Of a DNA stretch of 64,000 nucleotides, positions 30,101 to 39,461 are shown piece after piece. This DNA comes from Micavibrio sp. (GTDB taxonomy: Bacteria; Pseudomonadota; Alphaproteobacteria; Micavibrionales; UBA2020). The stretch spans positions 491,512 to 555,511 of the forward strand of contig JAPWJZ010000004.1 of assembly GCA_028283745.1 (NCBI GenBank). The letters run 5' to 3'. The notes beneath the pieces are model-generated. The model did no database searches, was not told the DNA's origin, and saw only the letters and a list, made by a program, of their open reading frames with translations. The translations under genes were made by a program, and so were the position numbers. Position 1 is the first letter of the stretch; every line of letters begins with the position of its first letter.

Positions 30101-30766
30101 ATGAGTGCACGACCAGACAACTCCAGGGCCACCACCGCCGCCATCGTATTGCGCTGGGCGGCGCTTGCTGTCCTGCTGCTCCTGCTCGGATGGTTCGGCT
30201 GGGTCTACCGCCAGATCGTCGCCACCGCTGCGGTCGATGACGCGCAGAACGCAGATGCTATCGCTGTCTTTGGCGCAGCCGAGTACGCAGGGCGGCCCTC
30301 CCCTGTGCTGCACGCCCGGCTCGATAAAGCCGTTTCGCTCTACCAGCACGGCATCGCTCCCGTCATCGTCACGCTCGGCGGAGGCCAGGACAAAGACTCC
30401 GGCAAAACCGAAGGCGGTGTCGGCCGTGACTACCTGCTCGCCAACGGCATCCCCTACGACCATATCGTCGCGGAGACAGAATCCATCGACACCGAGCAGC
30501 AGGTTCAGCTGCTCGCCGAAATGGCGCGGGAGCAGGGCTGGGACCGCGTCGTCGTCGTCTCCGACGGCACACACCTCTTCCGCATCGCGCTGCTCTGCCA
30601 ACGGGCCGGGCTCAAGATCTACACCTCGCCGCGCGCCCCGCTCGGTCACATCGATAAGGTCGACGCCGCCGAACGCATCCTCCACGAGATGCTCAGCTAC
30701 ACCTTCCTGCGCTTCGATCTTCACCTGAGCTGGATGCATCGCTGGATGGAAAGCCGGGCCAGCTAA
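30101..30766 (+). CDS. YdcF-family (DUF218) membrane-anchored protein
   Basis: N-terminal TM helix; AIAVFGAAEYAGRPSPVLHARLDKAVSLYQHGIAPVIVTLGGGQDKDSGKTEGGVGRDYLLANGIP. Confidence 0.88.
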   Translation: MSARPDNSRATTAAIVLRWAALAVLLLLLGWFGWVYRQIVATAAVDDAQNADAIAVFGAAEYAGRPSPVLHARLDKAVSLYQHGIAPVIVTLGGGQDKDSGKTEGGVGRDYLLANGIPYDHIVAETESIDTEQQVQLLAEMAREQGWDRVVVVSDGTHLFRIALLCQRAGLKIYTSPRAPLGHIDKVDAAERILHEMLSYTFLRFDLHLSWMHRWMESRAS

Positions 30767-30782
30767 AACCCACGGCAAACGC

Positions 30783-30818
30783 ACAACGGCCCGCGAAGAG
30801 CAACTCGCGGGCCGTTGT
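30783..30818. terminator. Bidirectional hairpin terminator
   Basis: acaacggcccgcga-agagcaac-tcgcgggccgttgt, 14-bp perfect stem between convergent genes. Confidence 0.85.
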
Positions 30819-30840
30819 ATTTTCGTTGCCGTTTATAGCA

Positions 30841-32226
30841 TTAGGCAGACGCCGCGCCGTCCGGCACACACTGTTCATCGGCCATATGCAGCCACTTATC
30901 CAGCGTATTGATGCCGAGCTCGATCTCGTCCTTGGTCGCAATCAGTGGCGGAGCAATCACGAAGTGGGAAACCCAGGCCTGAATCGTCACACCGTCGGCC
31001 AGCATCTTGCCGGCGATCTGGTCCACCAGCAACGGTTTGCCGGTCAGCTTGTCCGGGTAAGTGTTGAACGGCTCCTTGGTCTTCTGGTTCTTCACCAGAT
31101 CCACAGCCCAGAAGAGACCATGGCCGCGCACATCACCGATCGACGGATGCTTGGCCTTGAGCGCCATAAGCTTCTCCTTCACAAACGGCTCCAGCTCCTT
31201 GGCACGCTCCACCAGCTTCAGGCGCTTCATTTCGTTGATCGTCGCAACCGCGGGCAGCAGCGTCATCGGGTGCGCTTCATACGTATGGCCGTGGGCAAAG
31301 TAATTGTCCTGGAAGAAGTCGCCAATCTTCTCGCTCGTCGCACAGAGGCCCAGCGGAACATACGCGCTCGTAATGCCCTTCGCCGTTGTGAGGATATCCG
31401 GCGTCACGCCCCACAGGTTCATGGCAAACCACTCGCCCGTTCTTCCCCAGCCTGCCATCACCTCATCGGCAATCAGCAACACTCCGGTCTCATCGCAGAT
31501 CTTGCGCAGCTTCTGCATGTAGCCCTTCGGAGGAACGATAACGCCGTTCGTGCCCACAATCGGCTCCACCAGCACCGCCGCCACATCACTCTCGTTGCGG
31601 ATCATATGCTCCAGATAATCCGCGCACGCCAGCCCGCACTCCGGCGAGGTGTGCTTAAGCGGGCAACGATAGCAATGAGCCTCCGGCCCAAAGATCACCC
31701 CCTGCGCCTTGCCGCGCGGCTCCATCGGCCACCGGCGTGGGTCTCCCGTCGCCGCAATGGAGCTCGAGGTCGAGCCGTGGTAAGAACGGTAGCGCGCCAG
31801 AATCTTCGTCTTGCCCGTATACATACGGGCAATCTTGAACGCCGCTTCATTCGCGTCCGTACCGCTGGTCGTAAAGAAGAACTTGTTGATGCCCTTCGGC
31901 AGCACCTCCAGCAGCAACTTGGAAAGCTCGGCGCGCGCGTTGGTGGCGTAGCCCGGCATCGCGTACGCCAGATCCTCAGCCTGCTTCTTGATCGCGTCGA
32001 TCACGACCTTGTTCTTGTGCCCCAGGTTCGAGCACATCAGCTGCGAAGAGAAATCCAGATACCGCTTTCCCTTGGAGTCCACCAGGTAGCAGCCTTCCGC
32101 ATCGACGATATGCATCGGCGTCCAGCCCTTCTGGTAGCGCCAGGTGCCATAATTCGTCTCCTGCGTAATCTGAACCACTTCTTCCGAAGTCATGGGATTG
32201 CCGAACGGCAACGTTGAGGTGCTCAT
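30841..32226 (-). CDS. Class III aminotransferase; probable beta-alanine:alpha-keto acid aminotransferase from cluster context
   Basis: FFFTTSGTDANEAAFKIARMYTGK...VLLIADEVMAGWGRTGEWFA...TTAKGITSAYVPLG; start at 32226. Confidence 0.85.
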   Translation of the reverse strand: MSTSTLPFGNPMTSEEVVQITQETNYGTWRYQKGWTPMHIVDAEGCYLVDSKGKRYLDFSSQLMCSNLGHKNKVVIDAIKKQAEDLAYAMPGYATNARAELSKLLLEVLPKGINKFFFTTSGTDANEAAFKIARMYTGKTKILARYRSYHGSTSSSIAATGDPRRWPMEPRGKAQGVIFGPEAHCYRCPLKHTSPECGLACADYLEHMIRNESDVAAVLVEPIVGTNGVIVPPKGYMQKLRKICDETGVLLIADEVMAGWGRTGEWFAMNLWGVTPDILTTAKGITSAYVPLGLCATSEKIGDFFQDNYFAHGHTYEAHPMTLLPAVATINEMKRLKLVERAKELEPFVKEKLMALKAKHPSIGDVRGHGLFWAVDLVKNQKTKEPFNTYPDKLTGKPLLVDQIAGKMLADGVTIQAWVSHFVIAPPLIATKDEIELGINTLDKWLHMADEQCVPDGAASA

Positions 32227-32249
32227 GGAAACATTCAGCCTTTCTAGAG

Positions 32250-33704
32250 TTATGCCGATGCTGGGCGCGTTCCACGCTGGCCCAGCATCAGCAGGAAGTA
32301 AAGCGCGCCTGACAGGAAGAACCCGACAAACCACGCGTAGTCATAGAGAAATGCAAGCGAGGGAAGAAAGCGGCCAACCAGCGCCGCCGCCACCCCCGCT
32401 CCAAGAGCGATCAAAGCCGCGGGATTAAATCCGTTGCGGTACTCATACATGCCGCCGCGCCGGTACAGCGAATACGTATCCAGCTTCGTTCCGCGCACCA
32501 GAAAGTAATCCGCCACCATGATGCCGGCCACCGGCCCCAGCAAGCCGGAATACCCCACAAGCCAGCCAAAGACATACGAACCAAACGTGGCCATCAGCTT
32601 CCAGGGCATCATCGCAAGCCCCAGAAAACCGGTTATTAGGCCACCGGTACGAAAGCTGATCAGGCGTGGCGCAAGGTTCGAAAAATCATTGGAAGGCCCG
32701 ACAACATTTGCTCCGATGTTCACATTCAACGTAGCCACCAGCAGAGCAATCAGTCCCAGAAAAGCCAGCACCGGCTGGTGAAACTGCCCCAGTAACTCCA
32801 CAGGACTCCAGATCGGCCGGCCGAAAACCACCGTAGACGCGGACGTCACTGCGATGCCGAGAAACGAGTACAGCACCATCGCCACCGGTAACCCAAACGC
32901 CTGCCCCACCAGCTGCGACTCCTGGTTCTTCGCATACCGCGTGAAGTCAGGAATGTTCAGCGACAACGTCGCCCAGTAGCCAACCATCGCCGTCAACGAC
33001 GGAAAGAAGAAGCGCCAGAAGTCGTGCGAGTTCGTAAAGTGGCTCGGCGTTGAGAGCATCGGTCCAAAACCGCCAGCCTTCCTTAGCATGAACACCAACA
33101 GCAGCCCGCTCATAATCAGCATGAACGGCGCCGAGAAGCTCTGCAAAAAGCGAATCGACTCCACACCCTTCCAGATCACCAGCATATTCAGCGCCCAGAA
33201 GCCGAGAAAGCAGACCCACACCACCATCTGCGATCCAGCCGTTCCCGGCGCCAGCACATTCACCATCTGCGCAATTGCCTGCCCGCCGATCCACGATTGA
33301 ATCCCGAACCACCCGCAGGCCACAATCGCGCGCAGAACCGCAGGAATCTGCGCGCCGCGCGGCCCAAAGCTGGCACGAACAAACACCGGAAAGGGAATGC
33401 CGTACTTGGCTCCGGCATGCGCGTTCAGCAACATGGGGATCAGCACAATCAGATTGCCCAGCAGGATCGTCAAAATCGCCTGCTTCCAGTTCATCCCTCC
33501 GGCAATCAACGAACTGGCCAGCATGTACGTTGTGACCTCCATCGACATGGAGAACCACAGCGCCAGATAGTTGTAGGTGGACCATGTCCGGCGGACCGGC
33601 TCCGTTGGTGCCAGATCATCGTTGTACAGCCGGCTGTCGGGCGCGCTCTCCCAGCCCGCGTCGCGATGGGGCGTGCCCGGGTCGTTCGCAGCAGGAGCCA
33701 GCAT
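32250..33704 (-). CDS. NCS1-family nucleobase/hydantoin:cation symporter
   Basis: PVRRTWSTYNYLALWFSMSMEVTTYMLASSLIAGGMNWKQAI...GAKYGIPFPVFVRASFGPRGAQIPAVLRAIVACGWFGIQSWIGG; TGATG overlap with hydA. Confidence 0.92.
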   Translation of the reverse strand: MLAPAANDPGTPHRDAGWESAPDSRLYNDDLAPTEPVRRTWSTYNYLALWFSMSMEVTTYMLASSLIAGGMNWKQAILTILLGNLIVLIPMLLNAHAGAKYGIPFPVFVRASFGPRGAQIPAVLRAIVACGWFGIQSWIGGQAIAQMVNVLAPGTAGSQMVVWVCFLGFWALNMLVIWKGVESIRFLQSFSAPFMLIMSGLLLVFMLRKAGGFGPMLSTPSHFTNSHDFWRFFFPSLTAMVGYWATLSLNIPDFTRYAKNQESQLVGQAFGLPVAMVLYSFLGIAVTSASTVVFGRPIWSPVELLGQFHQPVLAFLGLIALLVATLNVNIGANVVGPSNDFSNLAPRLISFRTGGLITGFLGLAMMPWKLMATFGSYVFGWLVGYSGLLGPVAGIMVADYFLVRGTKLDTYSLYRRGGMYEYRNGFNPAALIALGAGVAAALVGRFLPSLAFLYDYAWFVGFFLSGALYFLLMLGQRGTRPASA

Positions 33705-35116
33705 CAGGCGAAGCCTCCTGCGTTGCACTCGCGCTTCACAAACCGCCCACGACCTGTGGCCCCCAAAAACGCGCCCGGCTGCGTCTCGTTATCCACCACC
33801 AGCTCGCCGCGCGAGAACACCTTGGCCGCATTACCCTTCACCGTCCAGCCCTCGAACAGGTTGTAGTCATTGCCCATGCGTTGCGTCGCTGCCTGCAGCG
33901 TGTACTCCTTGTTCGGATCCCACAGCACCACATCCGCGTCCAGCCCTGCGGCGATCCTACCCTTCTGTCCGCCCATGCCAAAGATTTTCGCCGGGTTCGT
34001 GCTGCTCAATGCGACAAACTGCTCCGGGGTAATCCGACCGGCGTTCACCCCGAAGTGCCACAGAATCTGCATCCTGTTTTCAACCCCCGGACCACCGTTC
34101 GGAATCTTGCGGAAGTCATCCCTGCCCAAAGCCTTCTGCTCCATCGTGAACGGGCAATGGTCGGTCGAAACCACCGTGATCGAACCATCGGCCAGAGCCT
34201 TCCACAAAGGTTCTTGATGGCGTTTCTCGCGCAGCGGAGGCGTAAACACGAACTTCGCTTCCTCCCAGCTCTTGCCCGGCATCTGCTCTTCGAGCGAGAG
34301 CACAAGGTACTGCGTACAGGTCTCAGCCAGGGCTCTGGCTCCGCGAGCCTGCATATGCTCCAGCGCATCCAGGGCGTACTCATTGGAAAGATGCACAATG
34401 TAGACCGCAGCCCCAGTCATATCGGCCAACGCAATCGCACGATGCGTCGCCTCCGCCTCCGCCTTCGGATCGCGGCTCAACGCATGCCAGTGCGGCTCGG
34501 TCTTCCCTTCTGCCGCCATGCGCGCGACAACCACGTCGATCGCGCTGCCGTTCTCCGCGTGAATGCAACAAAGCGCATTCAGCGAAGCGGCCTTCTCCAT
34601 CACACGAAACATCAGCTCATCGTTGATCATCAGCACGTTCGGATACGCCATGAAGAGCTTGAAGCTGGAGATACCCGCCTTGGTCATCTCCTCCATCTCG
34701 TTCAGCGTCTCTTCGCCGTTGGTGCCATGCAGATTGGTCACAGCCATGTGCAGAGAAAAGTCCACACATGCTTTACCGTCCGATTTTTTCAGCCAGATTT
34801 CGAGCGCCTCCTTCAAGGTGCTGCTCTGGTTCTGCAAGGCGAAATCGATCACCGTCGTCGTCCCGCCCACCGCGGCCGCCTGGGTTCCCGTCGTATAGTC
34901 GTCTGCCGACGTCGTTCCACCGAACGGCATATCCAGATGCGTATGCACGTCAATTCCACCCGGTATCACCAGCAACCCCGTAGCATCCACTACAGTGTGC
35001 CCGGCCTCGTTCAGCCCTTGTCCAACGGCTGCAATCGTCTCTCCTTCAATCAGCACATCGAGCTTTGCGGAAGACTCCGCACTTACCACGGTCCCGTTCT
35101 TAATCAGTGTTCCCAT
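33704..35116 (-). CDS. hydA: Dihydropyrimidinase / D-hydantoinase
   Basis: LLVIPGGIDVHTHLDMPFGGTTSADDYTTGT...GISSFKLFMAYPN...VVSTDHCPFTMEQK. Confidence 0.93.
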   Translation of the reverse strand: MGTLIKNGTVVSAESSAKLDVLIEGETIAAVGQGLNEAGHTVVDATGLLVIPGGIDVHTHLDMPFGGTTSADDYTTGTQAAAVGGTTTVIDFALQNQSSTLKEALEIWLKKSDGKACVDFSLHMAVTNLHGTNGEETLNEMEEMTKAGISSFKLFMAYPNVLMINDELMFRVMEKAASLNALCCIHAENGSAIDVVVARMAAEGKTEPHWHALSRDPKAEAEATHRAIALADMTGAAVYIVHLSNEYALDALEHMQARGARALAETCTQYLVLSLEEQMPGKSWEEAKFVFTPPLREKRHQEPLWKALADGSITVVSTDHCPFTMEQKALGRDDFRKIPNGGPGVENRMQILWHFGVNAGRITPEQFVALSSTNPAKIFGMGGQKGRIAAGLDADVVLWDPNKEYTLQAATQRMGNDYNLFEGWTVKGNAAKVFSRGELVVDNETQPGAFLGATGRGRFVKRECNAGGFA

Positions 35117-35169
35117 ACGTCTTCATTTACTCCAGAAAGGCGACAGGCATGACTGTCGCCATGCCTTGT

Positions 35170-36591
35170 CTACAAGTTGGGGTTGAAGTCGTTCGGCCCG
35201 GTCACACCCTGCGGAACATATCCGGCTGCCACACGTTCAGCCCAGGTAATCGGCGTTGTGTCTTTATCCATACGCTCCATCGTGATGCACTCCGGAACCG
35301 GGCATACCAGTGAGCAAAGATTACACCCAACACAGTGGTGTTCATCCACCCGCGGAATTCTGTTCAGCGGAGTTTTGTTCCCCCCCTCAACGCTGCCGCC
35401 ATCCAGATCCAGCTTCGGGATCGGCGTCATCGCAATCTTGGAGCGGCTCTGCGCCATGGCCATATCCGGCGTGAAGTAGGTGTTCGGCGTCTCCTCCGTA
35501 CGATCCAAATGGATGCACTGGTGAGCTCCATCCCAGCACGCCGTATAGCAAAGCTGGCAACCGATGCACTTGGACTCATTGATATGCGCCACCACGTGGT
35601 AGTTCATATTCAGGTTCTTCCACTCGTCCACATTCGGCAGGCTCTTGCCACGGAAGTCTTCAATCGTCTCGTAGCCCTTGCGGCTCATCCAGCTCAACAG
35701 GCCGTCGGCCATGTCTTCCACGATGCGGTAGCCGTAGTGCATCGCCGCCGTACACACCTGCACGGTCCCTGCGCCCAGCAGCATGAACTCCGCTGCATCC
35801 TGCCAGGAGCCGATGCCACCGATGCCCGACAACGGCAGGGCCGCCGCCGGATCGCTCATCACCTGCTGCACCATGTTCAGCGCAATCGGTTTCACCGCCG
35901 GTCCGCAGTAGCCGCCATGCGAGCTCTTGCCGTCCACCTTCGGACGTGGCTCCAGCGTATCCAGGTCAATGCCTGTAATGGAGTTGATCGTATTGATCGC
36001 GCTCAGCGCGTCCGCACCCGCGGCCTTGGCCGCGCGCGCAGGCATACGGATATCCGAAATGTTCGGCGTCAGTTTTACGATCACCGGCGTGCGTGCAACC
36101 TCTTTCACCCATTCGGTAATCTGGCCGCAGTACTCCGGCACCTGACCCACCGCCGAGCCCATACCGCGCTCACTCATACCGTGCGGACAGCCGAAGTTCA
36201 GCTCCAGGCCATCGCAGCCCGTGTCCTCCACACGCTTCACAATGTCGTGCCACGCCTCGCGCTTGGATTCCACCATCAGTGACGCAATCACCTGATGCTT
36301 CGGATAACGGCGCTTTACCTCTGCCATCTCACGCAGGTTCAGCTCCGTCGGACGATCGCTGATCAGCTCAATGTTGTTGAGCCCCATCATCCGCTGTCCA
36401 TTCCAATCAATCGAGCTATAGCGTGAGCTCACATTCGTTACTGGAGAGCCGATCGTCTTCCACACCGCCCCGCCCCAACCCGCGTCAAAGGCTCGCATAA
36501 TCTGCTCACCGCAGTTCGTCGGCGGTGCGCTCGCAAGCCAGAATGGGTTCAGGCACTTGATGCCTGCAAATGTTGTTTCAAGCGTTGGCAT
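35170..36591 (-). CDS. preA: NAD-dependent dihydropyrimidine dehydrogenase subunit PreA
   Basis: DHOD-like barrel (LELNFGCPHGMSERGMGSAVGQ) and two 4Fe-4S motifs (CIGCQLCYTAC, CVGCNLCSLVCPVPECI). Confidence 0.95.
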   Translation of the reverse strand: MPTLETTFAGIKCLNPFWLASAPPTNCGEQIMRAFDAGWGGAVWKTIGSPVTNVSSRYSSIDWNGQRMMGLNNIELISDRPTELNLREMAEVKRRYPKHQVIASLMVESKREAWHDIVKRVEDTGCDGLELNFGCPHGMSERGMGSAVGQVPEYCGQITEWVKEVARTPVIVKLTPNISDIRMPARAAKAAGADALSAINTINSITGIDLDTLEPRPKVDGKSSHGGYCGPAVKPIALNMVQQVMSDPAAALPLSGIGGIGSWQDAAEFMLLGAGTVQVCTAAMHYGYRIVEDMADGLLSWMSRKGYETIEDFRGKSLPNVDEWKNLNMNYHVVAHINESKCIGCQLCYTACWDGAHQCIHLDRTEETPNTYFTPDMAMAQSRSKIAMTPIPKLDLDGGSVEGGNKTPLNRIPRVDEHHCVGCNLCSLVCPVPECITMERMDKDTTPITWAERVAAGYVPQGVTGPNDFNPNL

Positions 36592-37942
36592 AGCTTCCTC
36601 CTGCGTGCACTCCGACCTCTAGATATGCAGCGATGCCAATACCGGCACGCTTGCCGTCGGCGACCGCATCCACCACTTCACGACCACCGTTGGTGCAATC
36701 GCCACCGGCAAAGTACTTCGGATTCGTCGTCTGCCCCGTAGCCCGGTCAATCACGACACGCCCGCGTTCCAGCTTCACCGTCGCGTGCTCGCCGGCAAGA
36801 AACTCCGTATGCGTTCCCTGACCGATCGACAGGATTACCAGATCCACCGGCAGAACCTTTGTCTCTCCGGTCGGCACCAACGAACCATCCGTCGCGGCTT
36901 CGTAGACGGCCATCTCCAGCGTCTCAACCTTGTCCAAGCCATCCACTTTCGTGGGCTGCACATGCCACAGGAACTTCACGCCCTCCTGCTTGGCGTGCTC
37001 ATACTCGAACGCGAACGCCGACATCTGCGCCGGTCCGCGACGGTAGACCATGTACACATCCTTGGCGCCCAAACGAACCGCGGCGTTTGCCGCATCGATC
37101 GCCGTATTGCCTGCTCCGATCACCGCCACACGCTCCGGTGCCGTGGTCAACTCGCCGCTCTTGTATCCGGCAATGTAATCGAGCGCGTTGGTTACGCCCT
37201 GCAGGCCTTCCCCCGCAACGCCCAACCTGTGAATCGTGCCGAGCCCAATGCCCAGGAAGACCGCGTCATGCGTTTCTTCCAGCTGCTTGAGCTTCTCTTC
37301 ATCAATCTGCGTGTTCGGAACAAACTCCACACCCAGCTGCGAGAGCAGGTCAATCTCTTCAAGGGAAGCACGCAGCGTCAACTTGTACTCTGCAATGCCA
37401 TACGTATTTAATCCACCCGGCAAAGCCCGTGCATCGTAGATTGTGGCGCGGATGCCGCGACGGCGAAGCTCAGCAGCACATGCCAGAGAAGCAGGTCCCG
37501 CGCCGATGAGCGCAACCGATTTGCCCGTCTCCGCACCCGGCTTAAACGGCAACGGTGCTCCGCTCTCGTGCAACGAGTCCATCGCAAAACGCTGCAGGCG
37601 GCCAATCTCAATCGGCTTCTTGTTGTAATGGTTCATCACGCAGGCGCCTTCGCAGAGCACATCCACCGGGCAGGCGCGTGAGCAGCTCGCTCCCAGAATG
37701 TTTGCGTCCAGAATCGTCCTCGCCGAGCCTTCCAGATTGCCGCTCGCAATCTTCTTGATGAACTTCGGTACATCGATATGCGTTGGACAGGCCTGCATAC
37801 ACGGCGCGTCAAAGCAGTAAAGACAACGGTTGGCTTCCGCAACCGCTGCCGCTGCTTCCAGCGGGGGATGCAGATCCGGGAATCGCGCCGCAATCTCCGG
37901 CGACGCGGGGGCCTGCGCCACAAAGCTCTTCAGCTCACTCAT
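36578..37942 (-). CDS. preT: NAD-dependent dihydropyrimidine dehydrogenase subunit PreT
   Basis: CLYCFDAPCMQACPTHIDVPKFIKKI...SCSRACPVDVLCEGAC...ALIGAGPASLACAAELRRRG; overlaps preA by 14 nt. Confidence 0.94.
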   Translation of the reverse strand: MSELKSFVAQAPASPEIAARFPDLHPPLEAAAAVAEANRCLYCFDAPCMQACPTHIDVPKFIKKIASGNLEGSARTILDANILGASCSRACPVDVLCEGACVMNHYNKKPIEIGRLQRFAMDSLHESGAPLPFKPGAETGKSVALIGAGPASLACAAELRRRGIRATIYDARALPGGLNTYGIAEYKLTLRASLEEIDLLSQLGVEFVPNTQIDEEKLKQLEETHDAVFLGIGLGTIHRLGVAGEGLQGVTNALDYIAGYKSGELTTAPERVAVIGAGNTAIDAANAAVRLGAKDVYMVYRRGPAQMSAFAFEYEHAKQEGVKFLWHVQPTKVDGLDKVETLEMAVYEAATDGSLVPTGETKVLPVDLVILSIGQGTHTEFLAGEHATVKLERGRVVIDRATGQTTNPKYFAGGDCTNGGREVVDAVADGKRAGIGIAAYLEVGVHAGGSYANA

Positions 37943-38114
37943 CGTGCCTCGGTTCCTCCGGGCCCAACCGCGCCCATGTAAAAAGAAAAAAACGAAGCCC
38001 CCGCACTCCAGAAGCAGGAACTACGGGAATGCCGGAAAAAGGGCGTTCGTCTTTTTCAGAAAAAACGATTATCCACGAAACAGCCCCAAGCGCAAAATCG
38101 GGGCTCAAAAGAAC

Positions 38115-39353
38115 CTATTTTTGCAATACCCACTGCATGGTTTTCTCCGTCAGCCGGCTCATCGCCTCTACAGCCTGCTCAAGGTGTTCGCGGCGCGTGT
38201 CCTCCAGCTTGTTGTGCGAAAGCCCGTTGAGCGACTGCACGAACATCATCACCGTCGGAATTCCAATCTTCGCCACCTCGGCTGCGTCATGCAGCGGCCC
38301 GGAGGGAAGATGTTCACTCTCACCCACCGTCTCCTTCACCGCCTCGTCGCACAGCGCGATCAGCTCAGGGTTGAACGGAATCGGCTCGATCGACCAGATC
38401 TTCGACCACTCCACAGTGCACTTCTCTTCGGCCGCAAAGCGTTCGCTTGCCGCCCTGGCCTCACGCAGCATCTCAGCCAGGACCTCCGCATCCAGATCGC
38501 GCATATCGAGCGTCGCCTCGCAACGGCCCACCACTGCGGTCACAATGCCCGGATAAGTCTTCACACTGCCCATCGTCGCTACAGACTGAGGATGCTTTCC
38601 GGCGATCGGCCGAATCTCCAGAGCCAGCTTGGCACACGCCGCCAAAGCATCCCGACGCACCTCCATCGGGGTCGACCCTGAATGCGCCTCCTGCCCGTGG
38701 AAGGTAATCGCCCAACGCTCCACACCCTTGGTGCCCTGCACCACCCCGAGAGACTTTCCAAGGCCTTCCAGAATCGGTCCCTGCTCGATATGCAACTCCA
38801 GGTAGGCACCCAGGTCTTTCTGTTCCTCGGCAGCCTTGCCAATGTCTTCCACCGCAATCCCGCAGCTCTTCAACGCCTCTTCAAGCGTCACGCCTTCGCG
38901 ATCCGTGCGTCCACGGTCGGCCTCGATCGTAGGATTGCCCGCAAACGCCGCTGAGCCGAAGAGTGAGCGCCCAAAGCGAGCGCCCTCCTCATCGGCCCAG
39001 TCCACCAGCTTCACCGTTACCGGCGGCTTTCCTTTGTATTTGCGAGCGACTCCGGAGAGCACCTCCAGCCCGCACACCACCCCCAGACAACCGTCCAGCC
39101 AGCCGCCGTTCGGCACCGAATCCAGATGGCTTCCCAGGACCACCGCCGTTGGACTCTCTCCCGGCAGCGTCACCCAGTGATTGCCCGCGGCATCGTAGTG
39201 ATGCTCCACCGGCAGATCCTTCAGCTTGTCTTCAAACCAGGTGCGCGCGCGTAACCACACCGGGGTCCACGCGACACGCTGTGCGCCGTCCGCATCCCCG
39301 GTCAGGGCGCGGAGTTCATCGAGATGCTGCAGGACTGCCTTGGGGTCGACCAT
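38115..39353 (-). CDS. hyuC: Zn-dependent M20-type hydrolase, probable N-carbamoyl-beta-alanine amidohydrolase (hydantoinase/carbamoylase family)
   Basis: VVLGSHLDSVPNGGWLDGCLGVVCGLEVL...DEEGARFGRSLFGSAAFAGN...ELHIEQGPILE...SGPLHDAAEVAKIGIPTVMMFV. Confidence 0.88.
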   Translation of the reverse strand: MVDPKAVLQHLDELRALTGDADGAQRVAWTPVWLRARTWFEDKLKDLPVEHHYDAAGNHWVTLPGESPTAVVLGSHLDSVPNGGWLDGCLGVVCGLEVLSGVARKYKGKPPVTVKLVDWADEEGARFGRSLFGSAAFAGNPTIEADRGRTDREGVTLEEALKSCGIAVEDIGKAAEEQKDLGAYLELHIEQGPILEGLGKSLGVVQGTKGVERWAITFHGQEAHSGSTPMEVRRDALAACAKLALEIRPIAGKHPQSVATMGSVKTYPGIVTAVVGRCEATLDMRDLDAEVLAEMLREARAASERFAAEEKCTVEWSKIWSIEPIPFNPELIALCDEAVKETVGESEHLPSGPLHDAAEVAKIGIPTVMMFVQSLNGLSHNKLEDTRREHLEQAVEAMSRLTEKTMQWVLQK

Positions 39354-39461
39354 GTGCTGTGTATGCCTCTGCGTTTCAGGATGGGCGCGTTAAGCGCCAA
39401 AGACACAGCATACTCAATTCCCGGCCGCACGCCGAAACTTCCCCGCAACCTCTTCCCTGCG

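Noticed and set aside
30826-32217. 463-aa plus-strand ORF
   Set aside because: Shadow ORF antisense to the class III aminotransferase.
33584-35152. 522-aa plus-strand ORF
   Set aside because: Shadow ORF antisense to dihydropyrimidinase.
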